Under the pieces are notes generated by a model. That model worked only from the letters and a program-made list of their open reading frames with translations. It made no database searches and was not told where the DNA came from. The position numbers were made by a program, and so were the translations under genes. A DNA stretch of 64,000 nt, taken from NCBI GenBank assembly GCA_900547165.1, contig URFZ01000013.1:1-64000 (forward strand). Direction: 5' to 3'. This DNA is from an uncultured Eubacteriales bacterium (lineage in GTDB: Bacteria > Bacillota > Clostridia > Oscillospirales > UBA644). Below are positions 7,050-15,572 of the stretch, piece by piece (within the stretch, counting starts at the first letter, position 1; each line of letters starts with the position of its first letter).

Positions 7050-8552
7050 ATGAACAAAAACATCACATTAAAAGTGAGCCGTGGGCTCTTCAATTCAAAA
7101 TACTTGCCGCTGCTCGGCTGCGGCACAAGGTATCTGGTATTATACGGCGGAGCGGGAAGCGGAAAATCGGTTTTTGCCGTCCAGCGTTTTCTTCTCCGAT
7201 TGCTCTCCGAAAAAGGGCGGAATTTGCTCGTCGTCCGCGCGGTCTCCAACACGAACCGCGATTCGACGTTTGCGGCGTTCAAACAGGTCATTTCATCATG
7301 GGGTCTGTACGACCTTTTCAGGGTGAACGAAAGCGATATGCGCATACGCGCGGTAAACGGCAGCACCGTTGTTTTCAAAGGGCTTGACGATTCCGAAAAA
7401 CTGAAAAGCATCACTTTTGAAAACGGCGTTCTGACCGATATATGGGTCGAGGAAGCGTCCGAGGTCTCGCAGTCGGATTTCAACCAACTCGATATCCGTT
7501 TGCGCGGAAACGGTCCGAAAAAGCAAATAGTTATCTCGTTCAACCCGACCGATGTCAACCATTGGCTCAAAAAGCGGTTTATTGACCCTTTCGACGCAAA
7601 TGTGACCGTTGTTCACGGCACTTATCTGGACAACGCTTTTCTGGACGACGATTACAAAAAACTGCTTGAAAGTTACCGTGACAGCGACCCTTATTATTAC
7701 GCGGTCTATTGCCTTGGGCAATGGGGCGTTTTCGGAGAAAGCGTTTTTAATGCGGAAAGAGTGAACGCACGCTTGGCGTCCCTCGCTCCGCCTGAGAAAA
7801 GAGGATATTTTACATTTATATATAACGGTGCGGTGATTTCCGAGCCTCGGTTCATCGAAGCCGAGAACGGGTTCATTGCCGTTTACGAAAAGCCGAAAGC
7901 GGGCGAACGGTATATCATAGGAGCGGACACCGCGGGCGACGGCTCGGACAGTTTTGTGGCGCAGGTCATCTCCGTTTCGGAGGGCAAGCAGGTTGCGGTA
8001 CTGCGCCGCGGCTTTGACGAAGACGTTTTCGCACGTCAGGTCTGGTGTCTCGGAAAAGAGTACAACAACGCCCTTGTGGCTGTTGAAACGAACTTTTCCA
8101 CCTATCCGACAAAGGAACTCGAACGGCTCGGATACACAAACCAGTTTGTCCGCGTTGCGGAAGATGAGTTCACGCACCGTCCCATGCACAGTTTCGGGTT
8201 TAAGACGACCGCCGTCACACGTCCCGTCATAATCGCGGGGCTGACGGAAGTTGTCCGCGACGGGCTGGGGCTTATATCGGACAAAACAACGCTCGAAGAA
8301 ATGCTGACGTTCGTCCGCAACAGAAAAGGACGACCCGAAGCGCAGCAGGGCGCACATGACGACTGCGTTATGGCGCTTGCGATAGCGTATTACGTCCGTG
8401 CACAGACCGTGGTCGAACGGTCTTTTGACCTGACCAAGATGTCGCATTGGACGCAGGATATGCTCGAAGATTACGAAAACGGAAATGAAATTGAAAAAAA
8501 AGACATGGAGCGCTTGTGGGGGAGTGGCGCGCCGCAAGGATTCAGGAGGTAA
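7050..8552 (+). CDS. Phage terminase large subunit (PBSX/terminase_3 type)
   Basis: Terminase large subunits pump and cut phage DNA during packaging. The 500-residue protein keeps the whole machinery. Walker A is GGAGSGKSVF (about 33-42), Walker B is DIWVEEASEV (about 129-138), and the coupling motif is ISFNP. The RNase H-like nuclease has acidic residues in GADTAGDG (about 290), VETNF and HDDCVMALA near the C-terminus. ATG 7050 follows AAGGGGTGAG. No small subunit, portal or capsid gene lies nearby: upstream is a minus-strand SPOCS gene, downstream only one small gene. It appears intact, not decayed, and has a perfect vegetative promoter. It could be a phage remnant or a recruited packaging/nuclease enzyme. 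Confidence 0.92.
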   Translation: MNKNITLKVSRGLFNSKYLPLLGCGTRYLVLYGGAGSGKSVFAVQRFLLRLLSEKGRNLLVVRAVSNTNRDSTFAAFKQVISSWGLYDLFRVNESDMRIRAVNGSTVVFKGLDDSEKLKSITFENGVLTDIWVEEASEVSQSDFNQLDIRLRGNGPKKQIVISFNPTDVNHWLKKRFIDPFDANVTVVHGTYLDNAFLDDDYKKLLESYRDSDPYYYAVYCLGQWGVFGESVFNAERVNARLASLAPPEKRGYFTFIYNGAVISEPRFIEAENGFIAVYEKPKAGERYIIGADTAGDGSDSFVAQVISVSEGKQVAVLRRGFDEDVFARQVWCLGKEYNNALVAVETNFSTYPTKELERLGYTNQFVRVAEDEFTHRPMHSFGFKTTAVTRPVIIAGLTEVVRDGLGLISDKTTLEEMLTFVRNRKGRPEAQQGAHDDCVMALAIAYYVRAQTVVERSFDLTKMSHWTQDMLEDYENGNEIEKKDMERLWGSGAPQGFRR

Positions 8553-8557
8553 AAGAA

Positions 8558-8944
8558 TTGCGCATCCCTAAACACAGGAACATCGACAGATACGTTATAA
8601 CAAGAATGATTGAAGACTATCCGAAAAACAAGGAGGAACTCGAAAAAACGGAAGACCATACAAACGAACCCGACGCGTTTTTGGGGCTTTGCAAAAAAAG
8701 CCGCCGCGAACGCATAAAATTAGAATGCGCGGCGGTTGACAGGGCGCTTCAATGGACGGACGGACAGGATAACAACATAGCATATCGCCGTCTTTTGAAA
8801 ATGGTCTTTTGGAAAAAGACGCACAGCTGTCTCGGCGCGCGCGACGTTTTGATGATGTCGCGTTACGAATGCGACCGTTTTCTTGACGGCTTCCGCGCCA
8901 TAGTTGCGGGAGTTACGGGCAGGCTGGAACCAATCGGAGGATAA
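8558..8944 (+). CDS. Small RinA/ArpU-like phage regulator (putative)
   Basis: A 128-residue protein starting with TTG at 8558. AGGAGGT at 8544-8550, inside the last codons of the terminase gene, sits at ideal spacing, whereas an in-frame start at 8516 would overlap the terminase and lacks a site. The order of elements resembles late-transcription activators of the RinA/ArpU/DUF722 kind: an N-terminal helix (NIDRYVITRMIEDYPKNKEE), a charged middle, then a helix-turn-helix-like tail with ARDVLMMSRYECDRFLDGF. This is a resemblance, not a proven match. It is translationally coupled to the terminase and followed by a terminator. In ordinary phages such regulators precede the terminase genes, so the order is odd. 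Confidence 0.55.
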   Translation: MRIPKHRNIDRYVITRMIEDYPKNKEELEKTEDHTNEPDAFLGLCKKSRRERIKLECAAVDRALQWTDGQDNNIAYRRLLKMVFWKKTHSCLGARDVLMMSRYECDRFLDGFRAIVAGVTGRLEPIGG

Positions 8945-8950
8945 AGAAAC

Positions 8951-8980
8951 AGCAGTGGCTGTAAAAATACAGCCACTGCT
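8951..8980. terminator. Terminator shared by convergent genes
   Basis: A 13-bp stem AGCAGTGGCTGTA/TACAGCCACTGCT. It ends the plus-strand terminase cassette (CTCTTTTG follows) and probably also the minus-strand sigma-factor operon that stops at 9006. Confidence 0.8.
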
Positions 8981-9005
8981 CTCTTTTGAAAATAAGAGAT
9001 GAATC

Positions 9006-10142
9006 TCACTTTACCCCGTAATACTCTCTTATCATATCGAATATCTGCTCATGCGTCACACCTTTTCCGTTAATACGGAGATATATGGTATACTCATATC
9101 TGTCATCACGCCAAAACCAGCATGAAATATTCTTGAAATAACTTACCGTTATCTCATCGTTTATACGGACTTTCTGTTCAACATCTTCAAAATAGCGACT
9201 ACAGTTTGGGCTTTCTGTTTCATATCTAATCCGAAAACCGTCTTCATCTTCATTCTCGGATTCACAAACAAGAATAGCAAACAAAGTGTTTTCGGGGTCG
9301 TGGCTCCATTGATTCCAATACGCAGCAAAATAACCGTCAGGCAGCTTGAAGCCAAAATCTGCGGGGAATGTATCCACAGGATATTCCACTTCCCAAAAAT
9401 ATGTTGTATCTTCCGCTTGATTTTCTCCCCTTAAATCAGCCTCAATGACTTTTCTTTCCTCATATCCGCTCTCATCAAGAAAATTTGAAGCAATCTCCTT
9501 GACAACGCCGAGATACATCGTATCGTCCGCAACAAGCCTGAATTCGTAACGGTAATACAGCCATATAAACAAAATCTTGTTATCGTAGCGATAGTATTTT
9601 ATGTCCCAAGGCGAGATCTCCATATCATCGCTGACAAGCACCGCCCCGTCAGGAACATACGGAGCAGAGACGGAAACCATTTTTTGCTCTATTGAAAACG
9701 TTTTTACGCCGTCCGAAAACTCATAAAAATTGTGAGTGTCGGTATGGTCTTCGGAAACAAGCGAATAGCCGACAGGAATAAAATACGGCTGATAATCGCT
9801 CTCTATTTTTGCGTTAAGCGCACGTTGTCGCTCTTCTTCCGAAGCAAATATTTCCGTCTTCTGACCGCCGAAAGTCTGCGAGAAAAAGCGGAAGAGCGGT
9901 TCGCGTATCGCCTTGACCGAAAGCGGCACGGCAAGCACGGTCAACGCTATGAGAATTGCTATCAAAACACGCTTCGGAATTATGTAAAAGACCGCGAAAA
10001 CACGCTTTTTCGCAAAAAGTTTTTCCATTCGTTCCTTGTGCCGTTCCGAAAAATCGGGAACGTTGTACGACGGGCGAATCACGTCGAACGAGTTGCCCGC
10101 AACAGCACGGGCGACATCTCTGTAAAAAGTCTTGTTTTTCAT
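9006..10142 (-). CDS. Single-pass membrane protein, DUF4367-like, paralogue A
   Basis: About 378 residues: a basic cytoplasmic N-terminus (FYRDVARAVAGNSFDVI), one membrane helix (VLIAILIALTVLAVPLSV, about 60-80), then a large extracellular beta-rich domain ending YEYTIYLRING. The shape and position behind an ECF sigma factor suggest an anti-sigma or sensor role, as for many DUF4367 proteins; this is inference. ATG 10142 is preferred over TTG 10160, though its ribosome binding site (CGGAAG) is weak. Positions 9493-10066 are identical at the DNA level to 10701-11274 of the next gene, while the C-terminal third differs clearly between the two. Confidence 0.75.
   Translation of the reverse strand: MKNKTFYRDVARAVAGNSFDVIRPSYNVPDFSERHKERMEKLFAKKRVFAVFYIIPKRVLIAILIALTVLAVPLSVKAIREPLFRFFSQTFGGQKTEIFASEEERQRALNAKIESDYQPYFIPVGYSLVSEDHTDTHNFYEFSDGVKTFSIEQKMVSVSAPYVPDGAVLVSDDMEISPWDIKYYRYDNKILFIWLYYRYEFRLVADDTMYLGVVKEIASNFLDESGYEERKVIEADLRGENQAEDTTYFWEVEYPVDTFPADFGFKLPDGYFAAYWNQWSHDPENTLFAILVCESENEDEDGFRIRYETESPNCSRYFEDVEQKVRINDEITVSYFKNISCWFWRDDRYEYTIYLRINGKGVTHEQIFDMIREYYGVK
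9493..10066. repeat. 574-bp identical duplication, copy A
   Basis: Matches 10701-11274 without a mismatch, including third codon positions. It covers the N-terminal region, membrane helix and first half of the outer domain of the two paralogues. Confidence 0.95.
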
Positions 10143-10219
10143 TTGCTTCCGTTTTTCCAAAGATAATGCAGTTAAGACAAGTCCGCATCGGGAGGAATCT
10201 CAACAACATTTACTCTTTA

Positions 10220-11350
10220 TCATTTTATTCCGTAATACTCTCTTATCATTTTGAATATTTCTTCGTGTGTTATGGACTTATCCCAAAGGAATATATCATA
10301 CACATATTTATCATCAACCCAATGCCAGCACGAAATATTCTTGAAATAACTTACGGTTATCTCGTCATTGATTTTAACTTTTTCTTCTATGTCGCTGAAT
10401 ACGGGATTTCCATGAAGTTCAAGGTCACATATATCGAAATCTATTGCTATTTCTTTATTCTCATTTTCACACCTGACATTAATGTCAAAATATTCTTTCC
10501 AAAACAATGTCAAATTATACCAGCAGGAAACCCTTATGCCGTCAGGCAATCTGAATCCGAATTCTTCCGGCAATGTTTCGGGAGGAAGTTCAACGTCCCA
10601 AATATCAGTCGGTCGTTCCGTTTCATCAAGTTCGCCTCTTAAACCCGCCTCAACAATCTTTTTTTCCTCATATCCGATCTCATCAAGAAAATTGGAAGCG
10701 ATCTCCTTGACAACGCCGAGATACATCGTATCGTCCGCAACAAGCCTGAATTCGTAACGGTAATACAGCCATATAAACAAAATCTTGTTATCGTAGCGAT
10801 AGTATTTTATGTCCCAAGGCGAGATCTCCATATCATCGCTGACAAGCACCGCCCCGTCAGGAACATACGGAGCAGAGACGGAAACCATTTTTTGCTCTAT
10901 TGAAAACGTTTTTACGCCGTCCGAAAACTCATAAAAATTGTGAGTGTCGGTATGGTCTTCGGAAACAAGCGAATAGCCGACAGGAATAAAATACGGCTGA
11001 TAATCGCTCTCTATTTTTGCGTTAAGCGCACGTTGTCGCTCTTCTTCCGAAGCAAATATTTCCGTCTTCTGACCGCCGAAAGTCTGCGAGAAAAAGCGGA
11101 AGAGCGGTTCGCGTATCGCCTTGACCGAAAGCGGCACGGCAAGCACGGTCAACGCTATGAGAATTGCTATCAAAACACGCTTCGGAATTATGTAAAAGAC
11201 CGCGAAAACACGCTTTTTCGCAAAAAGTTTTTCCATTCGTTCCTTGTGCCGTTCCGAAAAATCGGGAACGTTGTCCGACGGGCGAATCACGTCGAACGAG
11301 TTGCCCGCAACAGCGCGGGCAATGTCTTTATAAAAAGTCCTTTTTCCCAT
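10220..11350 (-). CDS. Single-pass membrane protein, DUF4367-like, paralogue B
   Basis: About 376 residues with the same plan as paralogue A: basic start MGKRTFYKDIARAVAG, one membrane helix, then an outer domain. It is the gene directly after the ECF sigma factor (40 nt gap), the usual place for a cognate anti-sigma factor. ATG 11350 has AAGGA about 11 nt upstream. From IGYEEKKIVEAGLRGE onward the C-terminal third diverges strongly from paralogue A, yet both end in similar pieces (INDEITVSYFKNISCW and a final MIREYYG). This points to diversification of the sensing face with homogenisation of the rest. Anti-sigma activity is inferred, not shown. Confidence 0.75.
   Translation of the reverse strand: MGKRTFYKDIARAVAGNSFDVIRPSDNVPDFSERHKERMEKLFAKKRVFAVFYIIPKRVLIAILIALTVLAVPLSVKAIREPLFRFFSQTFGGQKTEIFASEEERQRALNAKIESDYQPYFIPVGYSLVSEDHTDTHNFYEFSDGVKTFSIEQKMVSVSAPYVPDGAVLVSDDMEISPWDIKYYRYDNKILFIWLYYRYEFRLVADDTMYLGVVKEIASNFLDEIGYEEKKIVEAGLRGELDETERPTDIWDVELPPETLPEEFGFRLPDGIRVSCWYNLTLFWKEYFDINVRCENENKEIAIDFDICDLELHGNPVFSDIEEKVKINDEITVSYFKNISCWHWVDDKYVYDIFLWDKSITHEEIFKMIREYYGIK
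10701..11274. repeat. 574-bp identical duplication, copy B
   Basis: Exact copy of 9493-10066, offset 1208 bp, same orientation. See copy A. Confidence 0.95.
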
Positions 11351-11390
11351 TACTCGATGTTCCTTAAAAAAATCCCCAATCAAACGGTCT

Positions 11391-11945
11391 TTACCTATCG
11401 CTCTTTTTGAGTTCCGCCGCCAAAAAGCGTTTTACTCTCGAAGAACGCTTTCTTGCCACCGCCTCGGAAACGCCGAGAAGTTCGGCAATTTGAGCAAATG
11501 ACAGTCCGTTCATATAATGCAGGACAAACGGGTCGGTAATTTCGACAGGCAATTCTTTGAGTTTTTCGACGGCGTTTTCATACATAACTTTGCTGAACAC
11601 TTTTTCGTCCACTCCGTCATCGCCGACGGAAACGAGATCGAGTTCGTCAATACTTCCGACTTCCGTTTGATTTGCCGTTCTGCGACGGCGCAAAGCGTCA
11701 AAGCAAACGCTTCGAACGGTCATGTACAAATAACTTCTAACCTCGTCGCTTTCGGCGTCCTCAGGTGCGGGAAGCACCTTGATCATACGGCAAAAAGCGT
11801 CGTGCAGCGCGTCTTCCGCGTCCTCTTTGTTGCTCAGGATACCGAGCGCGTAATGATACATGGTTGAGCAATACAGTTCGTATATTCTGGTAAAACTCGC
11901 CTTTTCCGCTTCCGTCGCAAGCGTTTCCAAAAACATTGCAAGCAT
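11391..11945 (-). CDS. ECF-type RNA polymerase sigma factor
   Basis: The 184-residue protein has sigma region 2 (YHYALGILSNKEDAEDALHD, about 31-50, with the AEDALHDAF core) and region 4 (LSFAQIAELLGVSEAVARKR, about 148-167, a helix-turn-helix). It directs RNA polymerase to an unknown regulon. ATG 11945 has GGGGGAG upstream at normal spacing. It is first in a three-gene operon with two membrane paralogues that may restrain it until a signal is sensed at the envelope. No autoregulatory ECF promoter (AAC-type -35) was recognised upstream. Confidence 0.9.
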   Translation of the reverse strand: MLAMFLETLATEAEKASFTRIYELYCSTMYHYALGILSNKEDAEDALHDAFCRMIKVLPAPEDAESDEVRSYLYMTVRSVCFDALRRRRTANQTEVGSIDELDLVSVGDDGVDEKVFSKVMYENAVEKLKELPVEITDPFVLHYMNGLSFAQIAELLGVSEAVARKRSSRVKRFLAAELKKSDR

Positions 11946-12334
11946 TTTTAATTTCTCCCCCGGGGTTTTCTTCTCTCTTTAACTTGTATTATATCACACG
12001 CCCGCATTTTTTTCAATCTTATTTTCGAATTCTGCAAAAAGCTCCGATAAATATATCACAAAGTTCATTATTTCGCGTGTCACATTTTTGCGTTTCAAAC
12101 GTTACAGAGAAAAAACTTCCGCATCCGAACTACGAATTGTCAGCCGAAGCAAGTCGGGTGCATTCGCGCAGAGTTTTTGTACCGTCAAGTCCGACCCACG
12201 TTCAGGTAAACTCAGTCTGACAAAACCTTGCAAAAATATCTTTTGTCACTTATTTTCTCTTGACAGCGCGGGCCTTTTGCGGTATTATATTTTTACAGGG
12301 ATACAAATATATAACAAAAAAGAGGGACGGAAAA
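11946..12334. other. Divergent intergenic region
   Basis: Between the ECF operon (minus) and the DUF4358 gene (plus). The right end contains the strong plus-strand promoter at 12260-12288. Nothing else is recognisable; short open frames lack ribosome binding sites. Confidence 0.5.
12260..12288 (+). promoter_or_regulatory. Promoter of the DUF4358-DHHW operon
   Basis: TTGACA (12260-12265), 17-bp spacer, TATTAT (12283-12288), about 46 nt upstream of the ATG. Confidence 0.8.
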
Positions 12335-12811
12335 ATGAAAAGAAGTTTTTTGAATGTTTTTTGCGCCGTCGCCGTACTTGCGGCGGTTATCTTGACCCTT
12401 GCGGCGTGCGGAGGGGACAAAACGGGACAGACAACGGCGGCATTTGACGCGGAAAACGCGTTTTCGCGACTGCTTTCGGAGGTAAAATACGCAGAAACGC
12501 TTTCGGACACAAGTTCTTCGGCGGATTTTATGTTTTCCGACCTGCCGCAGAACGTCGAAATAAAGATGTACACCTGTGAAAGCGGAAGCCATCCCGACGA
12601 ACTGATAATGATGAAAGCCGCAAAAGCAGAGGACGTGCAGGCTCTTGAAACAGCGGCAAAAACGCACCTTACCGAACTCACGGCGCAGTTAAAGGATTAC
12701 AACCCGCAGGAAGTTCCGAGAGTTGAAAACGCCGTTGTTTGTACAAACGGACTTTATGTTTTTGTCTGCGTTACCGATGACGTCGAAACAGCAAAAGCGA
12801 TTCTGGGATAA
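12335..12811 (+). CDS. DUF4358-like lipoprotein
   Basis: The 158-residue precursor has a lysine-containing start, hydrophobic helix and lipobox LTLAAC, with the lipidated Cys at about residue 26, so it is probably anchored outside the membrane. The mature part resembles DUF4358 proteins (YTCESGSHPDELIMMKA, then a helix and NGLYVFVCVTDD). These are usually found beside DHHW/AlgX-like proteins and MBOAT acyltransferases and have no defined reaction. ATG 12335 has GAGGGACGG upstream. The DHHW gene starts 11 nt after its stop, so the two are co-transcribed. Confidence 0.75.
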   Translation: MKRSFLNVFCAVAVLAAVILTLAACGGDKTGQTTAAFDAENAFSRLLSEVKYAETLSDTSSSADFMFSDLPQNVEIKMYTCESGSHPDELIMMKAAKAEDVQALETAAKTHLTELTAQLKDYNPQEVPRVENAVVCTNGLYVFVCVTDDVETAKAILG

Positions 12812-12822
12812 GCGGTACGGAA

Positions 12823-14067
12823 ATGAATGAAAAAGAAAAAACTCTTCTGACGCCGGAAGAACAGGAGCGACGCCATCAGGTTGCGGAACAGCAGCGATGC
12901 AAGGCGCGCGCCGAACGGGCACGGAAAAAAAGAAGAGCGGAAAAAATAAAACTGATCATAGGCATTGCGTTTGTTACGTTGCTGACCGCGGCGGCTGTTT
13001 TTATAATTATCCGATACGTTTTGCCCGACGCGGGCAAAGACGCGCGGCAGCCGAAAACATCGCCGTCCGAGGAGCAGACGTCTTCTTCCTATACGACGCA
13101 AACGCCGACAACGGCACCGGAACCGACACATGACTATCCCGAACTGAAAAGCAAAAACGGCACGTTCAACACATATTCTTCGGGCGCGATAAGAGTTGAC
13201 AACGCCGCGTTCAGCGTGTGCGGAACATTGAGCGACAGCGTAACCTCAAAATATGCCGCGCTCGTTTCCGAAGTTGCGGACAGCCTTAACGGAAAAACAA
13301 AAGTCTACTCGCTGATAATTCCAACATCATACGGCGTGACGCTCCCCGACGATATAAAAACGCAGATAGCCAACTACGCCGACCAGGGCGAAAACATCGC
13401 AAAAGTCTTTTCGAAGATGTCCGAAAATGTCACTCCCGTTTATTGTTACGACGACCTGATGACCCACCGCGACGAATATCTGTATTTCCGCACCGACCAC
13501 CATTGGAACGGCAAGGGCGCATATTACGCCTATGAAGCGTTTTGCAGAACAAAAGGCATCGAGCCGTTCACGCTCGAAAAACGTGAGAAAAAAGAGTTCG
13601 ACGGCTTCCTCGGCACGATGTATCAGAACAACGGCAAGGACGAAAACCTGCTTCCCGCAGACACGGTCGAAGCATTTTTGCCCGTCAGCGCAAATGCGGC
13701 GATGAAGTTCACCAACACGGACGGCACAACATACGATTGGCCCATTGTCAAGGACGTTTCCGAATGGTCGAGCGGCGCAAAATACAACACCTTTGCGGGC
13801 AGCGACAACCCGATAACGGAGTTCACAAACCCCGACGTTGCGGACGGCTCCGTGCTGATAGTTGTCAAAGAATCTTTCGGCAACGCGCTGCTTCCCTACC
13901 TCGTTGATCACTACTCAAAAATCTACGAGATAGACTACCGCTATTGGAAAGGCGACCTTGTCTCCTTTGCCGAAGAGGTCGGCGCGGACGACCTGCTTTT
14001 CGCGAACAACATAATGATGACGTCCACAAGCCTGCTCGTCGGAAATTTGAGTAAAATTATAAAGTAA
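12823..14067 (+). CDS. DHHW/AlgX-like membrane-anchored protein
   Basis: The 414-residue protein begins with a highly charged cytoplasmic tail (RKARAERARKKRRAEKIK-like), one membrane helix (about 48-66), and a Ser/Thr/Pro linker. The outer domain has YFRTDHHWNGKGAYYAYEAF (about 222-241), the hallmark of DHHW proteins. This SGNH-related fold resembles AlgJ/AlgX, which acetylate exopolysaccharides; Asp and His of DHHW are the expected catalytic pair. Partner genes usually include an MBOAT O-acetyltransferase, but none lies here, so the acyl donor system must be elsewhere or missing. A strong terminator follows. Confidence 0.82.
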   Translation: MNEKEKTLLTPEEQERRHQVAEQQRCKARAERARKKRRAEKIKLIIGIAFVTLLTAAAVFIIIRYVLPDAGKDARQPKTSPSEEQTSSSYTTQTPTTAPEPTHDYPELKSKNGTFNTYSSGAIRVDNAAFSVCGTLSDSVTSKYAALVSEVADSLNGKTKVYSLIIPTSYGVTLPDDIKTQIANYADQGENIAKVFSKMSENVTPVYCYDDLMTHRDEYLYFRTDHHWNGKGAYYAYEAFCRTKGIEPFTLEKREKKEFDGFLGTMYQNNGKDENLLPADTVEAFLPVSANAAMKFTNTDGTTYDWPIVKDVSEWSSGAKYNTFAGSDNPITEFTNPDVADGSVLIVVKESFGNALLPYLVDHYSKIYEIDYRYWKGDLVSFAEEVGADDLLFANNIMMTSTSLLVGNLSKIIK

Positions 14068-14071
14068 ATAT

Positions 14072-14114
14072 AAAATCGCCCGTGAACCTCTGTTATGGTT
14101 CACGGGCGATTTTA
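14072..14114. terminator. Bidirectional terminator
   Basis: A 17-bp hairpin AAAATCGCCCGTGAACC/GGTTCACGGGCGATTTT between convergent genes, with A-runs and T-runs on both sides. Confidence 0.9.
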
Positions 14115-14131
14115 TATTGCAATTTATTCAT

Positions 14132-15505
14132 TTACAGTTTTTCGGCGCTCGGCATATTTCCTTGCGCAAGGTCTCCCGCAACAAACGGAAGAAAATAGAA
14201 CGGAACGGTCAGCAATTTTTTCGGAGCGTCATAGCCGTAATTGTTGCCCGAAACTTTTATCGCATATTCAAACTTGTTATGCGCTGAAAACTTTTCAAGA
14301 GAGTTCAGATTTCCCTTGCTTTTCTTAATATCTATCGGGAAAAGTCTGTTGTCCGATTCAACAACAAATTCAAGTTCCGCAGACGCCTTGCCTTTCCAAT
14401 AAAATAACTTCAAGCCCTTTGCGGTCAATTCGTCCGCCGCAAAATTCTCAAAGAAAATCCCCGAAAGAGTGTTTTCTCTGTCTTTTGAGATAAACGAAGC
14501 GGCGTTTATCCCGCTTTGGTAAGAGAACATACCGATATCGCCCAAAAACAGACGGAAATTGCTTTCGCTGTCCGGCATAAGCGGCAATGTTATATGTTCT
14601 TTAAGTTGATAAGACCTGTTGACGATATGCGCCGTTGTCAGCCATTGTATTGCGGTTTCGAAATCCCGTGTTCTGCTGTTTTTCTCAATCAGTCCCGGGG
14701 CAAAGTTCTTTGATTCTTTATTGAGCTCGGGATATATGTTTGAAAAAAGCGTTCGGGAGCGCAGCACCGATTCCCTGCTTGCCTGATAAAGCTCCATATC
14801 GGCAAGATAGTTGTCATAGAGGTCTTTCAGAATATTTCTTGCGTCAAACAGATTGCCGCCGTCAAGATATGCCGCAACGGCTTCCGGCATTCCTCCCACA
14901 AGCAGATACCTGTAAACCTGTTCAAGCGCAAGTTCGTGTATTTTTCCGTCAAGCGGAATTTTCTTTTCATACGCCCCTTCTATTTTTTCAAAAAGTACCT
15001 CGTTGGCGTTTATCAAAAACTCATCAAACGTCATCGGATAAACCGTTATCTGATTTATTTTTCCGACAGGGAACAAGAATTTCTGACCGCTTGCCTGCCC
15101 TCTTTTATGCGTCTCACGCTGAATTTTAATTCTGACCATAGACCCCGTTGCAATAACGGGGACTTTTCTGAAATCCTGACAAAAATATTTGAGCGCGGAA
15201 ACAATGTTCGGACACTCCTGAACTTCATCGAATATAATCAGCGTCTTTTCGTCGATTTTTTGTCCCTTTGTAAGAGAGATGTATTCTATGATTCTTTTTG
15301 CGTCCGCCGTTTGCGAACAAAATTCGCATATCTCGTCCTCTATTTTGCAATCAATATAAATATAACTGTTTTTGTAATACGTCTCCGCGAAAATATCTTT
15401 TACAAGATAAGTCTTTCCGACCTGACGCGCTCCCCATACTATCAAAGGTTTTTTATTTCCGTTTTCATTCCAAGAGACCAACTCTTTCAACGCATTTCGT
15501 TTCAT
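14132..15505 (-). CDS. AAA_14 ATPase with DUF4143 domain
   Basis: The 457-residue protein has an N-terminal ATPase (Walker A GARQVGKTYLV at about 26-36; Walker B TLIIFDEVQECPN at about 88-100; sensor VIATGSMVRI). It ends in a DUF4143-like, nuclease-fold domain (FFENFAADELTAKG, then YWKGKASAELEFVVESD). The family is widespread in bacteria and archaea, often multicopy and patchy, with no agreed function. ATG 15505 has GGGAGG upstream. The gene has its own promoter, preceded by three further 33-bp repeats that look like degenerate copies of it. The family's patchiness suggests an accessory gene. Confidence 0.88.
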   Translation of the reverse strand: MKRNALKELVSWNENGNKKPLIVWGARQVGKTYLVKDIFAETYYKNSYIYIDCKIEDEICEFCSQTADAKRIIEYISLTKGQKIDEKTLIIFDEVQECPNIVSALKYFCQDFRKVPVIATGSMVRIKIQRETHKRGQASGQKFLFPVGKINQITVYPMTFDEFLINANEVLFEKIEGAYEKKIPLDGKIHELALEQVYRYLLVGGMPEAVAAYLDGGNLFDARNILKDLYDNYLADMELYQASRESVLRSRTLFSNIYPELNKESKNFAPGLIEKNSRTRDFETAIQWLTTAHIVNRSYQLKEHITLPLMPDSESNFRLFLGDIGMFSYQSGINAASFISKDRENTLSGIFFENFAADELTAKGLKLFYWKGKASAELEFVVESDNRLFPIDIKKSKGNLNSLEKFSAHNKFEYAIKVSGNNYGYDAPKKLLTVPFYFLPFVAGDLAQGNMPSAEKL

Positions 15506-15532
15506 AAAAACCTCCCTTTTGTTTACGGTTTT

Positions 15533-15561
15533 ATTATACCACGTTTTTTTCGCATTTTCAA
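15533..15561 (-). promoter_or_regulatory. AAA/DUF4143 gene promoter
   Basis: Minus strand: TTGAAA (15561-15556), 17-bp spacer, TATAAT (15538-15533). CACGTTT at 15540, within the spacer, is the element repeated further upstream. Confidence 0.75.
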
Positions 15562-15572
15562 GCCCTTTTTGT

